Shown here one piece after another: positions 24,072 through 33,431 of a stretch of 47,061 nucleotides of DNA. Position 1 is the stretch's first letter; each line of letters opens with the position of its first letter. The notes under the pieces were generated by a model. The model was given only the letters and a program-made list of their open reading frames with translations, made no database searches and was not told where the DNA came from. The position numbers and the translations under genes are program-made. Source of the stretch: Phycisphaerales bacterium (GTDB taxonomy: Bacteria; Planctomycetota; Phycisphaerae; Phycisphaerales; UBA1924); contig JACVCS010000025.1 in the NCBI GenBank assembly GCA_016741915.1, forward strand, positions 1 to 47,061. Reading direction: 5' to 3'.

Positions 24072-24566
24072 TCAGGCGAAGTGGGCGAAGGCCTTGTTGG
24101 CCTCGGCCATGCGGTGCGTCTGATCGCGGGTGGCCATCGCCTTGCCTTCCTTCTTCGCCGCGTTGTAAATCTCGTCGGCGAGGCGTTGGGCCATCGGGCG
24201 GCCCTTATCGCTGCGGGCGGCGTCGATGATCCAGCGGAAGGCCAGCGACTGCTGACGCTTCGAACCGACCTGGATCGGCACCTGGTAGTTCGCACCACCG
24301 ATACGCTTGCTGCGGACTTCGACGAAGGGCTTGACGTTCTCGATGCCCATGCGGAAGACCTCGACCGAGGACTTCGGGGCGTTCGGGTCCGTCTCCTTCG
24401 CGAGCTTCTGGGTGATCAGGTCGAGCGCGTCATAGATCAGGCGCTGAGCAGTGGCCTTCTTGCCGCGCTCCATGACGCAGTTGATGAACTTGGAGAGCAC
24501 CAGATCCTGGAAGCGAGGATCGGGACGCAGCTGCTCGGCCGACTTCGTGAACGACTTGCCACCCAT
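24072..24566 (-). CDS. rpsG: 30S ribosomal protein S7
   Basis: S7 is a primary 16S rRNA-binding protein of the small-subunit head. The 164-residue product shows DPRFQDLVLSKFINCVMERG, GIENVKPFVEVRSKRIGG, YQVPIQVGSKRQQSLAFRW and a C-terminal KAFAHFA. Length is normal. GGAG lies 12 bases upstream of the ATG. It follows rpsL after 217 bases, as in the str operon, but fusA and tuf do not follow: a terminator and a metallophosphoesterase gene do. Confidence 0.97.
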   Translation of the reverse strand: MGGKSFTKSAEQLRPDPRFQDLVLSKFINCVMERGKKATAQRLIYDALDLITQKLAKETDPNAPKSSVEVFRMGIENVKPFVEVRSKRIGGANYQVPIQVGSKRQQSLAFRWIIDAARSDKGRPMAQRLADEIYNAAKKEGKAMATRDQTHRMAEANKAFAHFA

Positions 24567-24783
24567 GACATCAACTCCGTTTCAGAAAACACGCGGCCCC
24601 GAAGGCGTCTACCCGTGCACACGCGGCCCGGATACTCGACACGACAGGCAACGAAGAAAGACAACTCCGCACCCAACCACCCCGAAGACCTGACTTCGCC
24701 GCTCGCCGCCACGGTCCCGACCCATGCTGCCGCGGTGCGATCACACGCAGCGTCCGAGTCGGTCGGGCGAAACGAAAGGCGAT

Positions 24784-25158
24784 TTAGCTCTTGGCCATCT
24801 TGGCGCCGTACTTCGACCGGCCCTGCTTGCGCTTCTCAACGCCGAGGCAGTCACGCGAGCCGCGGACAATGTGGTAACGCACACCGGGGAGGTCGCGAAC
24901 GCGCCCGCCGCGGACGAGAACGATCGAGTGCTCCTGTAGGTTGTGACCCTCGCCACCGATGTACGCGGTGACTTCCTTGCCGTTGCTCAGGCGGACGCGG
25001 GCGACCTTACGAAGAGCCGAGTTGGGCTTCTTCGGGGTCTGGGTACGCACGATCATGCACACGCCACGCTTCTGCGGGGCCTGGTTCAAGTCGCGGGTCT
25101 TGCCCTTGTAAGCGACGGAGCGGCGGGGCTTGCGGATGAGCTGGTTGATCGTCGGCAT
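24784..25158 (-). CDS. rpsL: 30S ribosomal protein S12
   Basis: S12 sits at the decoding centre. The 124-residue product begins [11 protein letters not shown], with [11 protein letters not shown] (the streptomycin-contact lysines) and [11 protein letters not shown], followed by [14 protein letters not shown]. The sequence at these sites is the wild-type, antibiotic-sensitive form. It is the first gene of an rpsL-rpsG pair and is divergent from the MazG-like gene. Confidence 0.98.
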   Translation of the reverse strand: MPTINQLIRKPRRSVAYKGKTRDLNQAPQKRGVCMIVRTQTPKKPNSALRKVARVRLSNGKEVTAYIGGEGHNLQEHSIVLVRGGRVRDLPGVRYHIVRGSRDCLGVEKRKQGRSKYGAKMAKS

Positions 25159-25377
25159 GGTTCTGCTTCAATGAAAAGAGGAAAATCAACACCACCGGCG
25201 CTTCCAGCCGGGCCCCAACCATAGACCCCACCTCCGCTCAAGTCGAGCCCCCCGCACCCCTCCGATCATCGCCGCCGACCACCCAGAAATACACCGGTTT
25301 GTTCCCGTGAAGCGACCGACAGCCAAAGCATGCTCTGTTCGGATTTTAGAAGGATTTTATCACCGATACACTCCTCC

Positions 25378-25719
25378 ATGATGCCCAGCCAGCCCGCGAG
25401 CAGCCCGCCGTCACTTCCCCGCCCGCTCACCATTGCCGGGCTTCAGGGCCTGATCCGGGATCGCTACTACGCCACCGATTCCGCCCGGGGCACGCCCGCG
25501 ACGTTCATGTGGTTCATCGAAGAGGTGGGCGAGCTTTCCACCGCGCTGGCGAATAACGCCCCGGGCAAGTCCCCCACCGCTGAGGAGCGGGCCAACCTCG
25601 AAGAAGAGTTTGCCGACGTCATCGCCTGGCTCTGCACTTTGGCGAACATCAACAACGTCGACCTTGAGAAAGCGCTCGAGAAGTACACCGTCAAGGGTGT
25701 CGAGGGCGTGAAGAGCTGA
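25378..25719 (+). CDS. MazG-like nucleotide pyrophosphohydrolase
   Basis: This is a small all-alpha NTP pyrophosphohydrolase of 113 residues. The metal-binding motifs are EEVGELSTAL (ExxE type) and EEEFADVIAWLC (ExxD type), preceded by FMWFIEE. Single-domain MazG proteins remove non-canonical nucleotides or regulate nucleotide pools. The Pro/Ser-rich N-terminus is poorly conserved. The start is at 25378 or 25381 (ATGATG); no strong ribosome site is seen. It converges on the DHCW-cupin gene. Confidence 0.85.
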   Translation: MMPSQPASSPPSLPRPLTIAGLQGLIRDRYYATDSARGTPATFMWFIEEVGELSTALANNAPGKSPTAEERANLEEEFADVIAWLCTLANINNVDLEKALEKYTVKGVEGVKS

Positions 25720-25735
25720 TCGCTCGTTCTGTGCG

Positions 25736-26065
25736 TTAATCCACGATGAACAAAACCGTCGGCACATCGCATCGTGACCGGTGCGGTTCAGCGTTGTCCG
25801 CCACCTGATAACTCATCCCCGGTTTGAGCGTGCGGATTCGCCCGTCCTTCAACTCGGTGATCAACTCCCCCGAGAGACACAGCACCACATGCCCCTTCTG
25901 GCACCAGTGATCCGCGAGGTAGTCGGCCGAGTACTCCACGCGTCGGACCCTCACCGCGCCGAACATCCGCGTCCGCCAGAGCGCAACACCGCGCTCGCCC
26001 GGGTGGCGTGTCGGCTCAACACTCGACCAATCGGTGGTTTCAAACTCGAATCCGGTGAGGTTCAT
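25736..26065 (-). CDS. DHCW-motif cupin-fold protein
   Basis: The product has 109 residues. The segment ADHWCQKGHVVLCLSGEL is followed by LKDGRIRTLKPGMSYQVAD and HRS. The order matches a small cupin family named after its DHCW signature; here the letters are DHWC. A beta-barrel with possible metal ligands H and C is likely; the function of the family is not known to me. The ATG at 26065 (MNLTGFEFE) is chosen because the upstream frame is antisense-like filler. The stop of mutL is 68 bases upstream on the same strand. Confidence 0.72.
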   Translation of the reverse strand: MNLTGFEFETTDWSSVEPTRHPGERGVALWRTRMFGAVRVRRVEYSADYLADHWCQKGHVVLCLSGELITELKDGRIRTLKPGMSYQVADNAEPHRSRCDVPTVLFIVD

Positions 26066-26132
26066 GCTCGCTCGATTCTGGATGCTGGACGCGTGCCGCA
26101 CGATCGCTCCTCGTCGTGGCGCGATCGCTCGT

Positions 26133-28295
26133 TCAAGTACGACCGAACCGCTTTTCAAGCTCTTTGATCGTCACGCGAATACTCGTCGGGCGGCCGTGAG
26201 GACAGTTGCTGGCACGCTCAATGCGTTCACGCAGCGCCAACATCTCCGCGAGTTCAACATCGCTAAGGTGGTCCCCCGCCTTGATCGCGGCCTTGCACGC
26301 CATCATGTCCAGCACCTCGTGCAAAACCGCTTCCTGACCCATCGGCGTCATCTCGTCGGTCGACGATATCGATGCGGTTGGCTTGCTCACGCCGCTCTGC
26401 GCCGTGTCCCAGCCTTCCTCGATCGCACGGTCGAGCAACTCCGCGAAGAACGGCCCCGCCTCCACGTTGCGTTCGAACAGGAACATCGAGAACGCCGTGA
26501 TCCCGATCGAGGTCGGGCCCATCACCTGCGCCTCGATCCCCAACCGATCGAGCAGCGGCTTGAGTTGATCGAGCGCCTCGATCTGCCTGGGCGAGGCCTC
26601 CACAATCACCGGCACCAGCATCCGCTGACTCGCCAGTGTCGAGCCCGGCGCACCCAGCCGTGCGAGCAGTTTCTCGAACATCACCCGCTCGTGCAGCGCG
26701 TGCTGATCGATGATGAGGATCCCGTGCTGATCCTGCGTAATCAGGAACGAGTTGTGCACCTGCAACGCGCCGGAGGCGGGCGAGGCGTCGAGAAGTTCGC
26801 CCGTCGCGGGAGTGTTCACTTCGCTTGCCGATTCGATCGGCGCGGGCGCAGCTTCGCCGCCAGCACCCGGGTGCAGCACGCCCGGCATCACCTGCCCATC
26901 GCTCGGTTCACTCGGCATCGCCTCGCGCACCATCGAGCCATCCGGACCCGCGACGGCCGACCGCATCGCTTCGTAGCTGATGGCCTGCTGGGCGTTCATG
27001 GGCATCTGCGTGCGGAAGCGTTCGACGAACGCCGCGGGATTCACGTACCGCGCCTTCGTCGGCGGCTGGTTACTCAGGCCATCCACCGAACCACCCAGCG
27101 GCGTCGGAGCAATCCCACCGCCGCGACCGAAACCCGGCCGCGGTTCGATGAGCGTGCCCAACCCCGAGCCCGAGGCACCATCACCCGCGCCGCCACCCCA
27201 ACCGCCCTGCTGCCCGACGCTGGGGGTCAGGTCCGCCGCCCGAAGGGCCCTTCGGCACGTGTGCAGCACGAGCTGGTGCACCGCGGAGGAATCACGGAAA
27301 CGCACCTCGCTCTTCGCTGGGTGCACGTTCACATCCACCGCGTCGGGGGGCATGTCGATCATCACCACGCACGTGGGGTACCGCCCCGGCTCGATCAGCC
27401 CACGGTACGCCTCTTTTACGGCGTGCTGAAGTGTGCGGTCCTTCACCGCACGCCCGTTGACGTACAGATACTGCCCCGCCGCCGTCGCTCGCGCAAGCCC
27501 CGGCAAACCCAGCAGCCCCCACATCGACACGTTCATCCGCGGCCCGAGCACCCCGCCCTCCAGCGGGTCCGAGCTGATCTCGATCAGTTCTTTCTCCAAC
27601 TCAGTGCCCAGAATCGCCAGACACCGCGCCCGGCTCGTCTGCTGCGCCGGCAGATCGAGACTCACACGCCCGTCGCACACCAGCGTAAAACCCACGGCCG
27701 GGTGACTCATCGCGATCTGGCGAACCACATCCGCGCACCGCCCCTGCTCCGTTGTCGGCGTGCGCAGGAACTTCCTTCGCGCCGGGGTGTTGAAGAAGAG
27801 GTTCTTCACCGAAACCACCGTGCCAACCCCACCGGCCGCGGGCCTGACGGGGGAAACGACATCGCCGTCGGCTAGGAGTTCCGCCGCCGCAGGCTGTTCG
27901 ATCGTGCGCGATCGCATCGTCAATCGCGAGACCGAGGCGATCGACGCGAGCGCCTCACCTCGGAAGCCCATCGTGGCGATGCGATCGAGGTCCTGCGTAT
28001 CGACGATCTTGCTCGTTGCATGCGCCGAGAGGGCCAGCAGCAGTTCCTGCTCGGGGATGCCCAGGCCGTCGTCGCTGACGCGGACAAGCTCGATCCCGCC
28101 CTGCTCAAGCTCGACGCGCACGCGCGTCGCCTGGGCGTCGAGGGCGTTCTCGACGAGTTCCTTCACCACGCTCGCCGGCCGCTCGACAACTTCGCCCGCG
28201 GCGATCTGGCTCGCCACCAGCGCACTCATCTGGCGGATAGGCCTGCGCACGCCCGGCGTGTTTGCGTGTGTCGGGTTGGTCGTGTGTGCTGACAT
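26133..28295 (-). CDS. mutL: DNA mismatch repair endonuclease MutL
   Basis: The product has 720 residues. The GHKL ATPase N-terminal domain shows IAAGEVVERPASVVKELVEN, LDAQATRVRV, DDGLGI, ATSKI and GFRGEALASIASV. An acidic/Gly-rich linker spans about 350-510. The C-terminal domain has the endonuclease motif DQHALHERVMFE (DQHAx2Ex4E) near 530, ACKAAIKAGDHL near 667 and CPHGRPT near 699. This nuclease form is used by bacteria without MutH/Dam, where it nicks the new strand after MutS recognition. The ATG at 28295 is taken as start; an upstream TTG adds 12 residues. It lies 42 bases downstream of the astA-like gene, likely one transcript. Confidence 0.95.
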   Translation of the reverse strand: MSAHTTNPTHANTPGVRRPIRQMSALVASQIAAGEVVERPASVVKELVENALDAQATRVRVELEQGGIELVRVSDDGLGIPEQELLLALSAHATSKIVDTQDLDRIATMGFRGEALASIASVSRLTMRSRTIEQPAAAELLADGDVVSPVRPAAGGVGTVVSVKNLFFNTPARRKFLRTPTTEQGRCADVVRQIAMSHPAVGFTLVCDGRVSLDLPAQQTSRARCLAILGTELEKELIEISSDPLEGGVLGPRMNVSMWGLLGLPGLARATAAGQYLYVNGRAVKDRTLQHAVKEAYRGLIEPGRYPTCVVMIDMPPDAVDVNVHPAKSEVRFRDSSAVHQLVLHTCRRALRAADLTPSVGQQGGWGGGAGDGASGSGLGTLIEPRPGFGRGGGIAPTPLGGSVDGLSNQPPTKARYVNPAAFVERFRTQMPMNAQQAISYEAMRSAVAGPDGSMVREAMPSEPSDGQVMPGVLHPGAGGEAAPAPIESASEVNTPATGELLDASPASGALQVHNSFLITQDQHGILIIDQHALHERVMFEKLLARLGAPGSTLASQRMLVPVIVEASPRQIEALDQLKPLLDRLGIEAQVMGPTSIGITAFSMFLFERNVEAGPFFAELLDRAIEEGWDTAQSGVSKPTASISSTDEMTPMGQEAVLHEVLDMMACKAAIKAGDHLSDVELAEMLALRERIERASNCPHGRPTSIRVTIKELEKRFGRT

Positions 28296-28337
28296 GCGTA
28301 AGAAGCGCCTCAACGATCGATCAACCAACAAGGGCCG

Positions 28338-29549
28338 TCACAGACTCAACCGCGATGCCGAGCCCTTCGTCTCGCTGGCTCGAAGGATCGCTTCCAACTC
28401 GGGGGTGTGCCCGACGACTTCCGCCTCGCTGGCGCCGAGCACCTCCGCCGCCTCATCACTCACGCCGATCGTCGCGCCTTTGCGGGCGCTCGCGCCCTTG
28501 CCGGTCGAAGCGTTCATCCGCAGCGGCGTCTCCAGAAGCCTGAAGTGCCCGCCTTGCCGCAATGTGCTCACCAGCCCAATCGTTCCACCCGCGACTCGCC
28601 GCCCGACGCCCTGCACCGCGCTGAGCTTCGTCGTCGCCTTCACCAGCGGCACCAACTTCGTCTTCGCCTCAAGGTGAGGCCCGCCGTCGAGCGGATCGAT
28701 GCGGTTGTGGTACTCGAAGCCCAGTCGCTCAAGCAGCCGCCGGGCCGGTCGCGTATCCTCAGAGACTTCCCCCGCGGCGTTCGACACTTCCGGATCAAGG
28801 ATCGACAAGTAAATCTCATCCGCCGGCAGCAGCGTCTCGACAAACTCGCGCGAGGTCTGCGAGAAGCGGTAAATATCGCTAAACGCCCGCGTGATGAAGT
28901 GCCTCGTGAACTTCTCGAAGAACGGGTTGTACCCCGTGCGTGTGATGGGCCCGAGCATCTCGGCCACGATGTGATCGCTGAACCGCTGCGGGAAGAGGCC
29001 CATCAGGTGGAACCTCGCGAAGCTCAGCAGCCGCCCCAGGCGCGCCGGGTGACCACGGAAGGCGTGGTTGAGGATGAGCCCGCCGATCTCGGTGGGCCCG
29101 GTTTCGTCCTTGCCGAGCTTTGCTGACAGATGCGTCCAGCCAAGCCCCAAGCTTTTCGACGAGTTGCTGACCCGCCGAAGCGTCATGAAGTACCGCGGGT
29201 GCCCGGGCCCGCCCATGCTGCTGATGACCTGCGAAGTCCCCACCACCGTCCCGGTCTCCAGGTTCTGCAGCACGACCATGAACAGGTCGCTCCGCCCCGT
29301 CAGCGATCGGAGCCCCGAGTTGTGCGCGTGCCCGTGAGCATCGCTCGAACCCTTCGGGTGCTTGCCCTTGCCCGTCTGCTCCGTCCGCTTGCTCCCCGCC
29401 CGGCTCAACGACGCGAACGACCGCTGAGACTGGTCGATTTTCGACGCGATAATGTCCCTGTCCGGCGGCAGGTTGATAAAAAACGTTTGTTTCGCCAACG
29501 CCAGCAGGTCGTCCAAGTCCCCCTGCTGTGCCTCGCGGATGACAAACAT
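28338..29549 (-). CDS. Arginine N-succinyltransferase family protein (AstA-like)
   Basis: The product has 403 residues and a GNAT-type acyltransferase fold. It begins FVIREAQQGDLDDLLALA, then shows EIGGLILNHAFRGH, the acyl-CoA region and MLGPITRTGYNPFFEKF. AstA transfers succinyl-CoA to arginine in the AST catabolic pathway. No other ast gene is near, so the true acceptor is uncertain. A 40-residue insertion with Lys/His/Ser-rich sequence (GKGKHPKGSSDAHGHAHN) interrupts the N-terminal part, and a C-terminal extension of about 50 residues is present. mutL follows after 42 bases. Confidence 0.82.
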   Translation of the reverse strand: MFVIREAQQGDLDDLLALAKQTFFINLPPDRDIIASKIDQSQRSFASLSRAGSKRTEQTGKGKHPKGSSDAHGHAHNSGLRSLTGRSDLFMVVLQNLETGTVVGTSQVISSMGGPGHPRYFMTLRRVSNSSKSLGLGWTHLSAKLGKDETGPTEIGGLILNHAFRGHPARLGRLLSFARFHLMGLFPQRFSDHIVAEMLGPITRTGYNPFFEKFTRHFITRAFSDIYRFSQTSREFVETLLPADEIYLSILDPEVSNAAGEVSEDTRPARRLLERLGFEYHNRIDPLDGGPHLEAKTKLVPLVKATTKLSAVQGVGRRVAGGTIGLVSTLRQGGHFRLLETPLRMNASTGKGASARKGATIGVSDEAAEVLGASEAEVVGHTPELEAILRASETKGSASRLSL

Positions 29550-29910
29550 GCGCCTCGCCTCCGTGCTGCCTCATCACCGACCGACGGCCATCGCCGATCG
29601 CGATCCGAAAAAACGACTCATCCGAGCATACGCCCCAACAGGCCGAACCGCCCCCGCACCGACTGCGTACGGAGAGAGGTCCAGCCCCCAATCACCTCCT
29701 CAACACCTTCTCCACCCGACCATCTCTCGAACCGCCTCACCCTCCCGCTCGGCTATCCTTCCCGCCTTCACGACCGCTTCCCTCCATACCCTTGCTCCTG
29801 CTTCAGAATCCGGGGATCGACCGTTCTGGTCCGCTCCCCCTCGAACTGCCTCCCGGTTTCGTCCCCGCGGCTTCGTTCATCATCCCCCCTTCTCCCAGGG
29901 ACCGATCGAT
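29550..29910. other. Divergent intergenic region between the AstA-like and P1B ATPase genes
   Basis: The 361 bases are pyrimidine-rich on the plus strand and hold no convincing gene, strong palindrome or recognisable operator. They should contain the promoters of both divergent genes. No metal-responsive (for example MerR- or ArsR-type) dyad was recognised. Confidence 0.55.
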
Positions 29911-31980
29911 ATGTCCAGCACCTCCCTCCCCGTGCTCCAGCCTCAGCACAACCACAAGCACGACCACAGCCACAAGCACGAAGACGGCGTCGCCTGCTGC
30001 TCGCACCACCAGATGTCCGAGCTGCAGAGCGAACGCTACATGACGATGTACTTCGTGGGCTTCACGTTGCTCGTGGTGACGTTCCTGGCGAACGTCTTCC
30101 TCGTCAAGGCGGAGGTCATCTCACAAACCGCCGCGGACATCCCCGCAATCATCGCCGCGATCATGCTGGGTGCGCCGCTCTTCTACGCCGCCCTGAAGGA
30201 ACTCCGCGCCGGTCACGCCTCCAGCAGCTCGCTGGCCGCGTTGGCCCTGCTGGGTCTCTTCGCACTCAAGAAGTTCGAAGCCGCCGGGTGGGTGGCTCTC
30301 ATCCTGCTCTTTGCCGATCAGATCCTTCGTCGGACCGCCTTCAGCGCTCAGCGCGTCATCGAGCAGCTCGTGCAACTGACCCCGGATATCGCCCGCCTGC
30401 TCGTCGACGGGCAGGAACGCGAAGTGCCCCTCGGCCAAGTGAAAGTCGGCGATGTCGTCCGCGTCCGCGCCGGCGAAAACCTCCCCATCGACGGCGTCGT
30501 CGCCTCAGGCCGATCAACCCTCGACCAGGCCTCGCTGACCGGCGAAGCGGCCCCGCACGAAGTGCAGCCCGGCGATCAGGTCTACGCCGGCACTACAAAC
30601 CTGTCGGGCCTGCTCGATATCCGCGTGACGCAAGTCGGAACCGATACGACCATCGGCAAGGTCACCGAGCTGATCTCCGCCGCGGAAAAGGCCAAGACCC
30701 CGCGCCAGCTCATCATCGAGCAGGTCGCGCGGTTCTACGTCCCCGTCGTGCTGTCGATGGCCTTCCTGACATGGTTCCTCTCGGGCTCCGACTCTCAGGG
30801 CGGGCTGGAACGTGCGGTCAACGTCCTCTTCGTCGCGTGCCCCAGCGCCTTGCTGATCAGCTCCCCCACCGCGCTGGTGGCGGCCTTCGCCGCCGCCGCC
30901 CGTCTGGGCATCATGATCAAAGAAGCCCGCTTCCTCGAAGCCGCCGCGAGCATCGACACCGTCGTGATGGACAAGACCGGCACCATCACCACCGGGCGCT
31001 TCGCGGTCTCGCGCCTCGCCCCCGCGACGGGCGTTGAGGGTGCCGAGCTCCTCGCCGCCGCCGCCAACGGCGAACAACAGTCCAACCACCCGCTGGCCAA
31101 GAGCATCATCTCAACCGCCAACGCGGCTCGCATCGCCCTCGACACCAACGCCTCCTTCGAAGAAATCCACGGCCGGGGCGTCAAGGCCGTCACCTCCACC
31201 GGCACCGTCTACGTCGGCCGCGCCACCTGGCTCGAAGAGCTCTTCCCCCACATCAAGAACGAAGTCGCCGCCGTCAACGAACGCATCGAGGGCATGACCG
31301 GCGTGCACGTGGTCAAGGACTCGCGCTACCTCGGCTGCGTCGGGCTTGAGGACAAGATCCGCCCCAACACCAAGGGCGTCATCGACCGCCTCCGCGAGTT
31401 GGGCGTCAAGAAGATCTCGATCTTTACCGGCGACCGCCTCTCGGTTGCGCAGCGCGTGGGCGTTTCGGTCGGGGCCGACTCGGTCGAGGCCGAGTGCCTC
31501 CCCGCTGAGAAACACGAGCAGATCGAGGCGCTCGTCAAGCAAGGCCGCCGCGTGCTGATGGTCGGCGACGGCATCAACGACGGCCCCTCCCTCGCCGCCG
31601 CCGACGTGGGCGTGGCGATGGGTCTGGGCGGGTCGGATATCGCCACCAACTCCGCGGGCGTGGCGCTCATGAACGACGACCTGTCGCGCATCCCCTTCAT
31701 GATCGAGCTCTCCCGCATGGTCCGCGGCATCATCGCGCAGAACATCGCCATCTCCATCACCGTCGCGGTCGTGGGCCTCGCCCTCGCCAGCGCCGGGTAC
31801 ATCGACACGCTGGTGGCGCTGCTCTTCCACTTCGTGGGCGACGTGCTGGTGGTGCTCAACAGCTTCCGCCTCTTCCGCTTCGGCGAGGCCTATGCCGAGG
31901 CCGAGCCGGTGGAGACCGACGCCCTGCCCCAGCGCCGCCGCCAGGGCTCAGCGAACCTCCTCGCCGCTCAACCGGCCTAA
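29911..31980 (+). CDS. P1B-type heavy-metal-transporting ATPase with CPS motif and His-rich N-terminus
   Basis: The product has 689 residues. The N-terminus is His-rich (HNHKHDHSHKHEDG, about 13-26) and carries C29-C30 and H32-H33, but no standard HMA domain. Membrane segments precede the actuator motif T210-G211-E212. The transmembrane metal motif is C310-P311-S312 in LFVACPSALLISSP. DKTGT starts at D354, the nucleotide-domain HP is at 393-394, and GDGINDGPSLAAADVG is near 555. Canonical motifs are CPC, CPH or SPC, so CPS does not assign the metal. Zn, Cd, Co, Mn or Cu export are possibilities. The start has a weak AGGGA site. A terminator follows. Confidence 0.92.
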   Translation: MSSTSLPVLQPQHNHKHDHSHKHEDGVACCSHHQMSELQSERYMTMYFVGFTLLVVTFLANVFLVKAEVISQTAADIPAIIAAIMLGAPLFYAALKELRAGHASSSSLAALALLGLFALKKFEAAGWVALILLFADQILRRTAFSAQRVIEQLVQLTPDIARLLVDGQEREVPLGQVKVGDVVRVRAGENLPIDGVVASGRSTLDQASLTGEAAPHEVQPGDQVYAGTTNLSGLLDIRVTQVGTDTTIGKVTELISAAEKAKTPRQLIIEQVARFYVPVVLSMAFLTWFLSGSDSQGGLERAVNVLFVACPSALLISSPTALVAAFAAAARLGIMIKEARFLEAAASIDTVVMDKTGTITTGRFAVSRLAPATGVEGAELLAAAANGEQQSNHPLAKSIISTANAARIALDTNASFEEIHGRGVKAVTSTGTVYVGRATWLEELFPHIKNEVAAVNERIEGMTGVHVVKDSRYLGCVGLEDKIRPNTKGVIDRLRELGVKKISIFTGDRLSVAQRVGVSVGADSVEAECLPAEKHEQIEALVKQGRRVLMVGDGINDGPSLAAADVGVAMGLGGSDIATNSAGVALMNDDLSRIPFMIELSRMVRGIIAQNIAISITVAVVGLALASAGYIDTLVALLFHFVGDVLVVLNSFRLFRFGEAYAEAEPVETDALPQRRRQGSANLLAAQPA

Positions 31981-32018
31981 GCGGGTTTCAACGACGAACT
32001 CAATCTGTTCAACGATTC

Positions 32019-32055
32019 AGAGCCGTCGACTTCAGTCGACGGTTCTGTTCTTTTT
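32019..32055 (+). terminator. Terminator after the P1B ATPase gene
   Basis: A 13-bp stem (AGAGCCGTCGACT / AGTCGACGGTTCT, one wobble) with a 2-base loop is followed by GTTCTTTTT. Confidence 0.8.
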
Positions 32056-32085
32056 GTTGCCGCACATTTCCTACGCTCAAGCACG

Positions 32086-33339
32086 ATGCACACGACGCAA
32101 CTCCCCGCCGCCTCTTCGCTCGCCCACCACTGGTCGCTGGACCCCAGCGTCTGCTTCCTCAACCACGGCTCCTTCGGTGCCACACCGAAGGCTGTGCTCG
32201 CGCAGCAGGAGCAGCACCGCACCCAGATGGAAGCCGAGCCCGTGCGTTGGTTCGTCGAGACGCTCGAGCCGCTGCTCGATAGCGCCCGCACCCGCATGGG
32301 CACGCTCATGAACGCCGACGCCGACGACCTCGCCTTCGTCACCAACGCCACCGAGGGCGTCAGCACAATCGTCAGCAACCTCCGCTTCGAAGCGGGCGAC
32401 GAACTGCTCACCAGCGCCCACGAGTACAACGCTTGCACGAACGCCCTGCGCCTCTGCGCCCAACGCACCGGCGCGAAGATCATCTCCGCACCGATCCCAT
32501 TCCCGATCGAGTCCCCCGAGCAGGCCGAGAGGGCGATCCTCAGCGCGGTCACGCCGCGCACCAAGCTCGTGCTGCTCAGCCACATCACCTCACCCACAGG
32601 CCTCATCCTCCCCGTGCAGCGCATCATCTCAGCCCTCAACGCCCGCGGCATCGACACGCTCCTCGATTCCGCCCACGCCCCGGGCTTCCTTCCGATCGAC
32701 CTGAAAACCCTCAACCCCGCCTACTGCACGGGCAACTTCCACAAGTGGCTCTGCGCACCAAAGGGCAGCGCCTTCCTCTTCGTTCGCAAAGACCGCCAGC
32801 ACCTCATCCACCCGCTCCGCCTCTCCCACGGCTACAACTCCGCCCGCACCGACCGCTCCCGCTTCCGCCTCAACTTCGACATTACCGGCACGGCCGATTA
32901 CTCCCCGGCGCTCTGCGCACCGACAAGCCTCGACTTCCTCTCCAGCCTCTTCCCCGGCGGGCTGAACGAAGTCATGCACCGCAACAGCACCCTGCTGCTG
33001 CAAGGCCGAGAAATCCTCTGCAACGCGCTGAAGATCACCCCGCCCGCACCCACAAACATGCTGGGCACGCTCTTCGCGATGATCCTGCCGCCGCACGCGA
33101 CCGACGTCCAATCCCGCCTCAACGCAAGGCCCACCCGCTACGCCGACGCGTTGCAGGACGCACTTTTGAAGAACTGGCGGATTCAGGTCCCGGTCTTCCG
33201 CGCCGCCGGGCTCGATGGCCCCTCGGGCGCGCCTCACCGCATCCTCCGTATCGCCGCCCAGCTCTACAACACCCCCGCTCAGTACGAATACCTCGCCAAG
33301 GCCGTGCAGCACGAACTCCACGAAGAGTCCAAGCTCTAA
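32086..33339 (+). CDS. Class V aminotransferase (isopenicillin N epimerase-like)
   Basis: This PLP enzyme has 417 residues. It begins with the family pattern FLNHGSFGATPKAVL. PLP contacts are NATEGVSTIV and HEYNACTNAL, then LDSAHAPG and the Schiff-base lysine in NFHKWLCAPKG. It ends in HRILRIAAQLYN. This subgroup includes CefD-like epimerases and cysteine desulfurase-like proteins of uncertain substrate. No beta-lactam genes are near, so an epimerase role should not be assumed. The ATG at 32086 follows the terminator of the ATPase gene closely. No strong ribosome site is visible. Confidence 0.87.
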   Translation: MHTTQLPAASSLAHHWSLDPSVCFLNHGSFGATPKAVLAQQEQHRTQMEAEPVRWFVETLEPLLDSARTRMGTLMNADADDLAFVTNATEGVSTIVSNLRFEAGDELLTSAHEYNACTNALRLCAQRTGAKIISAPIPFPIESPEQAERAILSAVTPRTKLVLLSHITSPTGLILPVQRIISALNARGIDTLLDSAHAPGFLPIDLKTLNPAYCTGNFHKWLCAPKGSAFLFVRKDRQHLIHPLRLSHGYNSARTDRSRFRLNFDITGTADYSPALCAPTSLDFLSSLFPGGLNEVMHRNSTLLLQGREILCNALKITPPAPTNMLGTLFAMILPPHATDVQSRLNARPTRYADALQDALLKNWRIQVPVFRAAGLDGPSGAPHRILRIAAQLYNTPAQYEYLAKAVQHELHEESKL

Positions 33340-33352
33340 GCCGTGCGGAAGC

Positions 33353-33374
33353 AAACCCCGATAAGGGTTTCTTG
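33353..33374 (+). terminator. Weak terminator after the aminotransferase gene
   Basis: AAACCC / GGGTTT stem with loop CGATAA is followed by CTTGC. Short stem, no long T-run. Confidence 0.35.
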
Positions 33375-33431
33375 CTCCAAGCACCCTCAACCGGCCGATA
33401 CTGCAACCGGTCCACAAGGGGGCAACACCGC

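Noticed and set aside
26034..27875. 613-codon open frame on the plus strand
   Set aside because: It is antisense to mutL, whose protein motifs are unambiguous. The product is Arg/His-rich shadow sequence with no domain.
29130..31037. 635-codon plus-strand frame before and inside the P1B ATPase gene
   Set aside because: It is antisense to the AstA-like gene at its start and out of frame with the ATPase later.
32433..33431. Upstream part of a 719-codon frame joined to the L,D-transpeptidase
   Set aside because: It overlaps the aminotransferase gene in another frame. The real start is the GTG at 33432 with a ribosome site and signal peptide.
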